DNA of 64,000 bases from a virus: positions 1-64,000 of the IMG/VR virus record IMGVR_UViG_3300021197_000868; one strand, 5' to 3'. Of this stretch, positions 14,498 through 22,296 are shown one piece after another. The position numbers were made by a program, and so were the translations under genes. Below the pieces are notes generated by a model that had not been told where the DNA came from, did not search any database, and saw only the letters and a list, made by a program, of their open reading frames with translations. Every line of letters starts with the position of its first letter. The first letter of the stretch is position 1.

Positions 14498-15678
14498 AGT
14501 CGCCTACTAGATTTCAAGATATACAAACCACCCTTCCTGAAATGGATGAACTAGGTTACGGTGCTACAAGAACTGTACACACTCATCCTTCATTACCGGG
14601 TAAAGTCATTAAATTACCTAAACACTCAGCATTTTTTAATAGACAAGCCCACGATTTAGAAACAAATGCAGCGATGAACGCTTTAGCGCAAATGGGTCAC
14701 CCTGTAATTCCCGAAAAACCAGTAATAGTACCAGCACGTATGGAATCAGGAAATGATTACCCTAACCAAGTTATTAGAAAATTACCTGAGTTAGGAATGA
14801 TACAAGATTTCGCCGGGGAGACTGTAAAAGATAGAACAGAAGATAAGCATATTCCGAGAGTGCAAGTCAGACCATCATTATTAAACACCGCTGGGCGTGA
14901 ACTTATGAATAATGATTCACCCTCAGAAATGTCACTAGATGAAGTGAGAGCATTACGAAATAGGAAAAGAACATTTAACAACTCAACGGGGAAAAGGGAC
15001 TTACCTAATTTCTTAGAGTTAGGTGACCTACACAGTGGGAATGTAGTTGGTAGTGGTACTGATGAAGACCCCTTCCAAATCATTGACGGTTATGCCGCTA
15101 TACCTAAAATCAATATGGGGCTTCAAAATTATGCTAGACAATGGAGGAGAATGGACCCAGTGGCAAGAGCCACCTTTAAGAATCTCTTTAGTGATAAATC
15201 ACAATTCGCTGATATAGCGAATTATCACAATAATCCTCATCCAACTGAACCTGAACGTATGCCTAATTTAACTGCGGATGAGTTTGGTACTGATAAGATG
15301 TATGAGGCTGAGCATGAAGGTCGCTCGTTCATGGACGGTGGAGAAGGAAGGCATAAAACACCTATGGATAGAGCCCATGATGAGTATTCTAAGTATCTAG
15401 CAGCAAGAAAGCGTTTAGAATTAATTGATAGTCTTGTAGCAGACCCTCATCAAACAAGAGTAGAAGAATGGCATAACCCATATAATGACATGTCTATTTC
15501 TGATTTAGAGCGTGAGGGCTTTTATGGACCTGATGCAGGTTCTTTATCGAATACAGAAATGGGCTATGGAAGCAGTATGAGTATGGCTCGTGATAGTTTA
15601 CTCCCACCTGATACTTTCACAGGTACTAATCTACGTTTTAAAGACCCTGATTATTGGAAAACCGATGATTCTATATGA
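14461..15678 (+). CDS. Tagged protein-kinase-fold protein
   Basis: 405 residues beginning MGEAFEICWQVLKSPT, the tag. A kinase-like core follows: glycine-loop-like GYGATRTVHT at about 32-41, a lysine in GKVIKLPK near 50, ELGDLHSGNVV near 186-196 (catalytic Asp and metal-binding Asn as in HGDLHxxN), and IIDGYA near 207 (DFG-equivalent Asp). This is the pattern of APH/HipA/ABC1-like small-molecule or protein kinases; which substrate is not evident. The C-terminal 190 residues are polar and unrecognised. The start lies inside the HMG-CoA lyase gene in another frame. The combination suggests a virion-delivered kinase; inference. Confidence 0.65.
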   Translation: MGEAFEICWQVLKSPTRFQDIQTTLPEMDELGYGATRTVHTHPSLPGKVIKLPKHSAFFNRQAHDLETNAAMNALAQMGHPVIPEKPVIVPARMESGNDYPNQVIRKLPELGMIQDFAGETVKDRTEDKHIPRVQVRPSLLNTAGRELMNNDSPSEMSLDEVRALRNRKRTFNNSTGKRDLPNFLELGDLHSGNVVGSGTDEDPFQIIDGYAAIPKINMGLQNYARQWRRMDPVARATFKNLFSDKSQFADIANYHNNPHPTEPERMPNLTADEFGTDKMYEAEHEGRSFMDGGEGRHKTPMDRAHDEYSKYLAARKRLELIDSLVADPHQTRVEEWHNPYNDMSISDLEREGFYGPDAGSLSNTEMGYGSSMSMARDSLLPPDTFTGTNLRFKDPDYWKTDDSI

Positions 15679-16682
15679 AGCGGCATCATCCGACATCTAT
15701 GAGCCGTGCTATTAACGCAGCATTTGACCTTCTTAAAATGCAACATTTTGAACAACAGTACGGATATGAGTTCGTACTAGATGTTATTTCAAAAGCAGTA
15801 CAGGACCCACGTGTAGAGAAAATGCGTATGTTCGTTTTGCAGAATATGGATAGCCCTGACCCTCAAATGAGGAGACAGGCTGAAGAAATGTATCAGCAAT
15901 TAACTGAAGTCATGAGTGGTGCTGGTGGTAAAATATCAGCGGCTACTCCATTAGGTGTTGACCCTTCAGCGCCTCCAGCACCTGAAGGTTTAATGAGTAC
16001 AGGTAATCCTAAAGGTGAAGCCCGACCTATTATGGCTAAAGCATTCAGTGCTTTTCTTGATGCTGAGTTCATCAGGAAGAATGTAGTTGGAACACAGGCA
16101 ACAGGTCGAGGAGGTACACCTGTTCAATACAATATGCCTCCATCAGTAGCATCAATGGCTCAACGCCCTCAAATTGCTGAAATGCAACCTCAGACCACAC
16201 AAGTTCCTCAGCAAGCACCGGGTATGTTTGGTAGATTTAAGCAACCAGTAATGACTGACCAAACTAATTTAGCACCTACTGGTGATAATGTAACAGGTGG
16301 CCCAGCAACAATGAATGTTCAACAAAACGCTGAAAATCCTATGGAGGGATTAGGGGGTATGGGTCAAATGATGGCGGCTCCGGGTGCTCAAGTAACTCGT
16401 ATGCCTCGTCCACAACCATTTGGTTCAGGCATGGGTACGGACGTATATTTTAATGGCGGTAAAGTCCCAGCACCTACACAAAGTTTGGCTGGAGAAGGTT
16501 ACACTGTAGATGACGCTGGGGATTGGGTAAAACCTCCAAATCCTTACGAGAGCAGTGCTAATCGTCAGCGATGGGCAAGAGACTCCAAGTTACCTGTAGG
16601 TAACTACAATTCAGAAGGCGACTATAGGATTAACACAAGAACTGCACAAATGGGTGCGGCTGACCAATTTACTGGCGTTTGA
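15675..16682 (+). CDS. Tagged Pro/Gln/Met-rich protein
   Basis: 335 residues; leader MKRHHPTS then MSRAINAAFDLLK tag. A helical N-terminal 80 residues (QQYGYEFVLDVISKAVQD) is followed by low-complexity Pro/Gln/Gly/Met sequence. A second weaker motif AKAFSAFLDAEF lies near residue 120. ATG overlaps the previous stop. Likely a virion component; no domain recognised. Confidence 0.6.
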   Translation: MKRHHPTSMSRAINAAFDLLKMQHFEQQYGYEFVLDVISKAVQDPRVEKMRMFVLQNMDSPDPQMRRQAEEMYQQLTEVMSGAGGKISAATPLGVDPSAPPAPEGLMSTGNPKGEARPIMAKAFSAFLDAEFIRKNVVGTQATGRGGTPVQYNMPPSVASMAQRPQIAEMQPQTTQVPQQAPGMFGRFKQPVMTDQTNLAPTGDNVTGGPATMNVQQNAENPMEGLGGMGQMMAAPGAQVTRMPRPQPFGSGMGTDVYFNGGKVPAPTQSLAGEGYTVDDAGDWVKPPNPYESSANRQRWARDSKLPVGNYNSEGDYRINTRTAQMGAADQFTGV

Positions 16683-16694
16683 TAGGTGATGTAA

Positions 16695-18179
16695 TTGCCT
16701 AAAGACCCTGAGACGGTTGAGAAGTTTTGGAACGTCCTTGCTGGCGCTGGATTAAGAGCACTCGCTGGTAAGAAAGCAACACAAGTTGCTGGGGGAGCGG
16801 CTCTTGGTGGTTTAGCATCTACTGCTGGAAGCGCCGCTACTTCCGCTGGGGCCGCTGCTGGTAAAAAGGGACTGAAGGCTAAGATTGCTGATAAGGTAGA
16901 AGAAGTTAAAGAAAATCCTAAGATGCAAATGCTAGGCGCTGCTCAACAAAGTCTTGACCAAAATCGCATGGCTGCTGAGCAGCAGAAAAGGGACCAACAG
17001 CAACGTGCATCTGAAATGGCACGTTCTAAAGCAGACACGAGTACAGGCGGTGCATTCTCTAAGGCTTGGATGACAATGAAAGGGCAGACGTTTCATCCTA
17101 GTATTGTAGAACATCTCAAAGAGAGAACACCTAGGAGAGGTGAAGTTGAAGTTGCCCCAAGACCTTCTCCTTTTCCAAATCAACCTGATGAGCCTGTAGA
17201 TGTAGAGACTCAACGTGGTACACCCGCTGTAGACGAGCAGGGATTTACAACTCTACCTCAGCAACAAAGTGATGCTATTCAACCCGGTGATATGCCAAGA
17301 GGTAGTGCTAAAAAGATAGCAGTGGGTGGTACACAACCCATAGGTAATTTAAACCATACAATGTTTTTCAATAGAGGTCATCTCCGAGAGCGTGAAAATA
17401 GATTAGAAGGTGAAGGAGACGAAGTAAAAGAAATTATGTCACATTACGCTTCTAAACTAATAGGACCTGATGGTAGATATTTACCAAATGCTAATAAAAC
17501 GGTATCTGTTAAAACTCATCATTTAGATAAACCTAGAACAGCAGCGGATGGGAGTAGAGGTGATACGATAGTTGCTACTATAAGACCACATGATAATCAC
17601 CCTGATTATCCTCAATTACATACTGTGATGTATAGAGGTTCTAATCAACCATTTGACCTTGAATGGGCTAAGCGTTTCAATGTTGGAAAAATAATCAACC
17701 ATGTTAGGAAAGTTAGGCTTAAAAATAGGCTTAAAAAGTCTGAAAACTTGAATAGTATACTGGTTAAAGAAAGAAAAACCCCTGAAGCGATGAGACATAA
17801 GCGTGAATATGATGCTCAGTATAACAAACGCCCTACTCAAGTTAAGTATCGTGAGGACTTAAATCGTGAGCGCCGCCGCCGTGGAATCATGGGAAGTCAT
17901 GACCATATGGATGTTAGTCATACTCAAGGTGGAAAACTCACATTAGAGCCTGAACACTCCAATAGGGCTAGACATTGGAAGGATAAAGGTACACTGAGAG
18001 TAGTGAAGTCAATGAAAGATGATTTAGAATTACTTCGTAATCTACTTCAGGGACCAATGGATGAGCAAGACAAAAAAATCGCTGACGCTACTTTGACAAT
18101 GCTTGAAGAGCAAGACAATGACGAGGAAGAGGAAGAATTATCTCGACCACTTCACGGTGGCGGTCATCTATTTGTATAA
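16695..18179 (+). CDS. Tagged HNH-like nuclease-domain protein
   Basis: 494 residues from a TTG start; AGGTGAT six bases upstream supports it. The first 75 residues are Ala/Gly-rich and weakly hydrophobic (GGAALGGLASTAGSAATSAG). GGAFSKAWMTMKGQ near residue 120 is an internal copy of the tag. The C-terminal third contains AMRHKREYDAQYNKRP, a helix RREDLNRERRRRG-type, then MGSHDHMDVSHTQGG near 399-413 and SNRARHWKDKG, a histidine pattern typical of HNH/GH-E-type nuclease domains in phages and polymorphic toxins. Nuclease activity is inference. An acidic tail ends the protein. Confidence 0.55.
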   Translation: MPKDPETVEKFWNVLAGAGLRALAGKKATQVAGGAALGGLASTAGSAATSAGAAAGKKGLKAKIADKVEEVKENPKMQMLGAAQQSLDQNRMAAEQQKRDQQQRASEMARSKADTSTGGAFSKAWMTMKGQTFHPSIVEHLKERTPRRGEVEVAPRPSPFPNQPDEPVDVETQRGTPAVDEQGFTTLPQQQSDAIQPGDMPRGSAKKIAVGGTQPIGNLNHTMFFNRGHLRERENRLEGEGDEVKEIMSHYASKLIGPDGRYLPNANKTVSVKTHHLDKPRTAADGSRGDTIVATIRPHDNHPDYPQLHTVMYRGSNQPFDLEWAKRFNVGKIINHVRKVRLKNRLKKSENLNSILVKERKTPEAMRHKREYDAQYNKRPTQVKYREDLNRERRRRGIMGSHDHMDVSHTQGGKLTLEPEHSNRARHWKDKGTLRVVKSMKDDLELLRNLLQGPMDEQDKKIADATLTMLEEQDNDEEEEELSRPLHGGGHLFV

Positions 18180-18319
18180 TATACGTATATGCGAGATTAA
18201 GGTTGTATAGGTAATATAGTTATTATTATATTATACTGTTATTATTACAATATATAGTAAAGACAAATATCTTTACAACCTTTACAACTTAATCAGGAAT
18301 GTTTATCACTACCTAATCA
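18180..18319. promoter_or_regulatory. AT-rich intergenic control region
   Basis: 140 bp of very AT-rich sequence with ATATACGTATA-type palindromes (also seen near 7275) and TTATTATTATATTATA runs, ending in the 17-bp element at 18274-18290 and TGTTTATC about 20 bp before the ATG at 18320. It separates the tagged-protein run from the membrane/GTPase module and is probably a promoter region. Confidence 0.5.
18274..18290 (+). promoter_or_regulatory. 17-bp upstream element, copy B
   Basis: TACAACCTTTACAACTT, 30 bp before the ATG at 18320; identical to the element upstream of the helicase operon (7141-7157, minus). Same orientation relative to its gene in both places. Confidence 0.45.
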
Positions 18320-18910
18320 ATGGCCTCACCAGTGACCCCTATGGATGATGATGTACAACACGAGGCTGAAATACGCCTTCTTGGACTAATACTTGCTCAA
18401 TCTGCTTTGGTCGGTGTGTCAATAGGTGTCTTCGATGCTGAAGTATGGCTTGAGAACACCACACCTGTGCTAAACGGACTTACATATGCTATGAGTGCAT
18501 TCTTTGTACAAGGTATAGCATATTACATGTTCAAGGTATTCTTTGAAAGGGGTATGAGAGAGCGTGCTCGTAGTGGTCAACTTGAGCGTGACCGTAATTA
18601 CAAGTACCGCTCAATGCAGCAAAACTTCGACTCACGAAGAAATGAAATGGAAATGCGAGTTCAAGAGGCTCAACTCGAAAGAGAGTTACGTTGGATGGAA
18701 GCAAACCCCGGTCAAATGCCACCATCTTGGGGAGTACCCGGAGGAGCACCTTCTATTGTTAGTAGTTATGACCAGCAGCAAATAGATGCTTCTCGTATTC
18801 CTCATCATTCTGCTAAAAACCCTACTCCGTTAACTTTAGGTATCTCTGATGAGGAGGTTCCCTTGAAGAAAGATGGTACTCCTGATAAAAGATATGAAAA
18901 GAAATCATGA
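18320..18910 (+). CDS. Two-span membrane protein with coiled coil
   Basis: 196 residues. Two hydrophobic segments at about 15-36 (EIRLLGLILAQSALVGVSIG) and 48-70 (LNGLTYAMSAFFVQGIAYYM) are followed by a long charged helix (GMRERARSGQLERDRNYKYR...ERELRWMEA) and a Pro/Ser-rich tail. First gene after the AT-rich control region. Function unknown; with the next gene and the GTPase it suggests a membrane-bound complex. Confidence 0.65.
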   Translation: MASPVTPMDDDVQHEAEIRLLGLILAQSALVGVSIGVFDAEVWLENTTPVLNGLTYAMSAFFVQGIAYYMFKVFFERGMRERARSGQLERDRNYKYRSMQQNFDSRRNEMEMRVQEAQLERELRWMEANPGQMPPSWGVPGGAPSIVSSYDQQQIDASRIPHHSAKNPTPLTLGISDEEVPLKKDGTPDKRYEKKS

Positions 18911-18923
18911 GTGGGGAATATGA

Positions 18924-19178
18924 ATGGGTCGTATTTTCAAAACGCCTTCAGATAACGCTACTGAAGAAACTCTACGTGCTATCCATATCGCTAATACAGT
19001 AGATACTGCTTATGAGCGTACGTGGGGCTGGATTAAAACAATACTAGCATCACTTCTAACGGCGTTAGTTATTAGTGCTATTGAATTAAAAAACCCTGAT
19101 TATAGTCTGTGGGAATCTACAGTAGAATGGGCTGTCGATAAATTATATGATTTAGCCTCGTGGTTAAAGTGGTGGTAG
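18924..19178 (+). CDS. Small single-span membrane protein
   Basis: 84 residues. An N-terminal amphipathic part, one transmembrane helix near 37-53 (WIKTILASLLTALVISAIEL) and an aromatic C-terminus (LYDLASWLKWW) that could lie in the membrane interface. It ends one base before the GTPase start. Confidence 0.6.
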   Translation: MGRIFKTPSDNATEETLRAIHIANTVDTAYERTWGWIKTILASLLTALVISAIELKNPDYSLWESTVEWAVDKLYDLASWLKWW

Positions 19179-19179
19179 T

Positions 19180-19905
19180 ATGGTTGAGCCAGCAGGGACG
19201 GCATTGGTTGGCGCTGCCGTGTGGGGTCAAGCCCTATACCACTCGTGGCGACCAAGAAAGGTCGGAATCTACGGAGCACCCCAAGTTGGTAAAACAACCC
19301 TTGACCGATACATGACTACTCCGGGTGAAATGGAAGCCATACCGGATGAAGAGCGTACTGAGCATGGAAGAGTCTTTGGGTTAGTAGGTCCTTACAAAAT
19401 GCCAAAACCTACTCGTAAAAGAATAGGTTGGCATGGTGAGAAAAGAGTTGTATTTTCATCAGATATTGGCGGGCAAGAGCGTTTTTGGAACTTATGGATA
19501 GAAGATGCTGTCACACGTAAAGTAGAAGCGATAGTCTACATGTTTGATGATAGAGCATTCAAGGGTGGGGATGAAAGTCTACAGCAAATAGCAGGGTTTC
19601 GTTTTCTTGTAGACAGACTGATAAAACGAGATTATCGTTACCGCTCTTTACGTTCACGTCTTAGAGGAAGGCGTTATCATCCTAGGGTGGTTATGTTAGT
19701 CGCTAATAAGGCTGATAGATTCTTTGATGATACTGCTTCTAAATTATGGCATGATGGTAGAATAGGCGAGCATAAAGTGTTCGACCCCTTCCGTGATGAC
19801 TTGATTAGGTTACAAAAAGCAGGTATTCCTACTAAGCGTTCATTTATGGCTACACGTATAGGTTGGAACGTGGAAAAAACCATGTTAGACTTACTCACCT
19901 CATGA
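19180..19905 (+). CDS. Ras/Arf-like small GTPase
   Basis: 241 residues. The N-terminus (residues 4-22, PAGTALVGAAVWGQALYHSW) is hydrophobic enough to touch a membrane. G1 is GAPQVGKTTL at 33-42, G3 is DIGGQERFWNLW near 95-106 (the DxGGQE of Ras/Arf/Rab), and G4 is ANKADRF at 175-181; a plausible switch I lies at 55-75. The glutamine of GGQE, used in GTP hydrolysis in Ras, is present. Such GTPases are rare in viruses of prokaryotes. Between two membrane proteins and an AbrB-like gene, it probably acts at the host membrane or in assembly; that is inference. Confidence 0.8.
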   Translation: MVEPAGTALVGAAVWGQALYHSWRPRKVGIYGAPQVGKTTLDRYMTTPGEMEAIPDEERTEHGRVFGLVGPYKMPKPTRKRIGWHGEKRVVFSSDIGGQERFWNLWIEDAVTRKVEAIVYMFDDRAFKGGDESLQQIAGFRFLVDRLIKRDYRYRSLRSRLRGRRYHPRVVMLVANKADRFFDDTASKLWHDGRIGEHKVFDPFRDDLIRLQKAGIPTKRSFMATRIGWNVEKTMLDLLTS

Positions 19906-19952
19906 TAGACCTTTCAGGAAGCCTTTTAATTGAATTACTTATGGTGAATGTT

Positions 19953-20135
19953 ATGGGAAGGAATGTCGTCACCACTACTTTGCACGCTGCATCTTCTAAA
20001 ACTAGCAGTTTACGCACTACTGTACCTATGTGGATAATAAACCAATTCGGTCTTAAAGCAGGTGACGATGTTAACTGGAAACTTCATGTTAAAGATGGAG
20101 AAATGATTGTAATTATGGCTCCTGTGGAAGAGTGA
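19953..20135 (+). CDS. AbrB/SpoVT-like swapped-hairpin DNA-binding protein
   Basis: 60 residues from ATG 19953 (MGRNVVTTTLHAASS); GGTGA five bases upstream. An in-frame ATG at 19902 overlaps the GTPase stop and would add 17 residues. SSLRTTVPMWIINQFGLKAG, then a VKDGEMIVIMAP strand pair, is the AbrB pattern (R-x-T-V-P-x-x-I...LGLKxGD). AbrB-like proteins bind DNA as dimers and are often antitoxins or archaeal regulators. No partner toxin is evident next door. Confidence 0.7.
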   Translation: MGRNVVTTTLHAASSKTSSLRTTVPMWIINQFGLKAGDDVNWKLHVKDGEMIVIMAPVEE

Positions 20136-20139
20136 TAGA

Positions 20140-21069
20140 ATGTTCACTAGACAACCTCAACAACAAATGACTGAAGCGCAGATAAGTACACTGGCTATGC
20201 AGGGTAACGAGCAACTCACTCAGGCTGCTTTAAGCGAAATGATGAGTGCTCAACAGGCCATGCAGCAAGTTGCTAGTCATCAAAACATTGAAGTTCCTAA
20301 AGTTAACTTCTTCCCTAGTAGACACCCTGACCCTAGAAAAGCAAGAAGGCAAGATATTAAGCAAGCGTATAAGTTACTACGTCCTGCACAACGTGGTAAG
20401 TTAAGCCCTCTAAGGTGGTTTGGTAACAGGTATCGTTACAATAAAGACACCGCTGTCTGTGTTGTTGATGGTTGTAACGTAGCAGAACTGATTAAACATG
20501 ATAATCTATACATGCGAATCTGTGATGAAGATACAGGTCGTAGTTTGTGGGAAATGTATTGGCAGAATCCAGTAACTGGTGAGCCTGAGGCCTTCATCGC
20601 TCGTGACAAAGTAACAGGGGGTAAGAAAATGCGTGGAACTTATTGTCCTGAACATTTACATCTCTATCACTTACTAACCAAGTGGGAAGCAGAAGAGGAT
20701 AAGCAAAATGAAATGAACCCTAATCGCTTACGTGATAAAGTTAAGCGTGGAGTTTCTATAGTCACTGTACCTATTTCTGCTGTTAAGCAGAAAGACCCTC
20801 AACCTGCTATGTTACAGAAGTACGAGCCATTCTTTGCTGAATTGGAAAGAGATGCTGGTAAAACTAAGGGGATTAGTATTCTTAATTATAAGAATCCAGC
20901 CACTGGTATAAATGATGTTACAATGGTAGTATTTGATTTACGCATCTTCCAAAATGAAATGGAGCAAATGAATATGCCTACTGCTGAGTTTCAAGCCCTC
21001 TTAACACAGCAACAAAATCTAATCCAACAGCCAAACCTTGATGTTGAAGGACTTAGTGGACAGGTGTGA
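20140..21069 (+). CDS. Hypothetical protein with Cys/His cluster
   Basis: 309 residues. Gln/Met-rich first 45 residues; central region with CVVDGCNVAEL, MRICDEDTG and YCPEHLHLYH gives a possible zinc-binding fold; C-terminal Gln-rich helix. Follows the AbrB-like gene by four bases. Family not recognised. Confidence 0.6.
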   Translation: MFTRQPQQQMTEAQISTLAMQGNEQLTQAALSEMMSAQQAMQQVASHQNIEVPKVNFFPSRHPDPRKARRQDIKQAYKLLRPAQRGKLSPLRWFGNRYRYNKDTAVCVVDGCNVAELIKHDNLYMRICDEDTGRSLWEMYWQNPVTGEPEAFIARDKVTGGKKMRGTYCPEHLHLYHLLTKWEAEEDKQNEMNPNRLRDKVKRGVSIVTVPISAVKQKDPQPAMLQKYEPFFAELERDAGKTKGISILNYKNPATGINDVTMVVFDLRIFQNEMEQMNMPTAEFQALLTQQQNLIQQPNLDVEGLSGQV

Positions 21070-21746
21070 GCCGGATGTATAATTTCAGTCAAAACTCGCA
21101 ACAAAACGTTGGATTGAACTTGTCAGCAACAGGTGCTCCTACTGTTGGTCATCAACAACAGCAATACTCAGGATTAGGTATTAATCAACCACAACAACCT
21201 GTTGGGCTAATGGCAGGAATCCTTCAGGGTAGTGGTACTCAGCAGCATTTTAATCAAGCACAGCAGCAGTATAATCAAATACAGCAGCAACAGCAAATGG
21301 CTCCTCCGAGTGAAATGGAAATACTAAACGCCTTACTTCAATCTCAAAACCCCCTACATCGTTTTATTGCTACAGGTGGACTTGGCGCTGTGATTGAATT
21401 AATAGCAACAGCAACCTCTCTTTCTTTGATAACTATCCTAAAAGATGCCTCGTTTGTGATAGATGAAGATGAAGGAGTCGGTAAAATGGATATGACTTCT
21501 TTACCTGATAATCTAAAAACACTCAGTTCTGAAAATGTATCAATGTTGCTTAATAACCTTGTAAATAATAGCACTCAAACTATCCAACAGGCTGAAATGC
21601 AGCGTCAGCAAATCTTGGCTCTTAGTCAGCAGTCGGCTATGGGTGGTGCTCTTCAAGCAGCATTAGCAGATGAAGGCACGATGACTAAAATTGGCGGTGG
21701 TATTGGTAGTGTCGCTCGCTCTTTCATGGGACTACCAAAACAATAA
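21066..21746 (+). CDS. Gln-rich protein with hydrophobic helix
   Basis: 226 residues from GTG 21066 overlapping the previous stop; ATG 21075 (MYNFSQNSQQN) is an equally good start with AGGTG upstream. First 80 residues are Gln/Gly/Asn-rich; residues about 100-125 are hydrophobic (GGLGAVIELIATATSLSLIT). The C-terminus is Gly/Ala-rich. Probably membrane- or virion-associated; function unknown. Confidence 0.55.
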   Translation: MSRMYNFSQNSQQNVGLNLSATGAPTVGHQQQQYSGLGINQPQQPVGLMAGILQGSGTQQHFNQAQQQYNQIQQQQQMAPPSEMEILNALLQSQNPLHRFIATGGLGAVIELIATATSLSLITILKDASFVIDEDEGVGKMDMTSLPDNLKTLSSENVSMLLNNLVNNSTQTIQQAEMQRQQILALSQQSAMGGALQAALADEGTMTKIGGGIGSVARSFMGLPKQ

Positions 21747-21755
21747 GGTGATTAT

Positions 21756-22007
21756 ATGGGACTAAAAGAAAATACAGATGAAATGTTTAGAGGGATTACT
21801 TATGCTAGTGCCCAAGTATTGTCACCAAGACGCTCGGTGATTACTGATATGATAATGGTACAATTCATCAGCATGATAATCACCTTTACATTGATTCTCT
21901 TTCTCAAAGGAGGCGACTTACCGACTAGTTCAGTTTCAGTCTTCCTTGTCGGAATCATGATTGCTTTCTTGGGACTCGGGAACGTCTACGGGCGCATCAC
22001 CAAGTGA
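21756..22007 (+). CDS. Small two-span membrane protein
   Basis: 83 residues; two hydrophobic helices at about 29-48 (DMIMVQFISMIITFTLILFL) and 56-77 (SVSVFLVGIMIAFLGLGNVY). GGTGAT Shine-Dalgarno precedes the ATG. Its 3' end overlaps the 3' end of a convergent minus-strand gene by 72 bases. Confidence 0.6.
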   Translation: MGLKENTDEMFRGITYASAQVLSPRRSVITDMIMVQFISMIITFTLILFLKGGDLPTSSVSVFLVGIMIAFLGLGNVYGRITK

Positions 22008-22235
22008 CCATTTACCTAAAGGACACTCCATTGATGGAGATAAGGCTTTTATCTTTACAAAGCAGCCACATTTTCGGCATATATCTAATGCTTTTAGAGA
22101 GTAAATACACTTGCTACATTCATTTAATCTCTGCATGTAAATCGCTTTACTGACCCTATTTTTTTGCTTTAGGTCTTTGGCTGTTGTGACTATATCAGAG
22201 ACTTGCCGAGGGACTCGCTTAAAACGTCTGAACAT
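21936..22235 (-). CDS. Zinc-binding phage protein on the opposite strand
   Basis: 99 residues. R-x-x-x-C-x-x-C (NECSKCIYSL), CRKCGCFVKIKALSP and ECPLGKW form a compact four- or five-cysteine pattern known from many marine phage proteins of unknown function. GGAGGTAT before the ATG at 22235 supports it. It is the only convincing minus-strand gene inside the late region and is convergent with the membrane gene at 21756. Confidence 0.75.
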   Translation of the reverse strand: MFRRFKRVPRQVSDIVTTAKDLKQKNRVSKAIYMQRLNECSKCIYSLKALDICRKCGCFVKIKALSPSMECPLGKWSLGDAPVDVPESQESNHDSDKED

Positions 22236-22296
22236 ATACCTCCGTAGGGTTAAACTAAGAAAAGGGTTATGGGCGATGCTGCTTTAGAAGGTAAAC

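Noticed and set aside
19953-20135. AbrB-like protein as antitoxin of a toxin-antitoxin pair
   Set aside because: Neither neighbour resembles a known toxin; the GTPase and the Cys/His protein do not fit.
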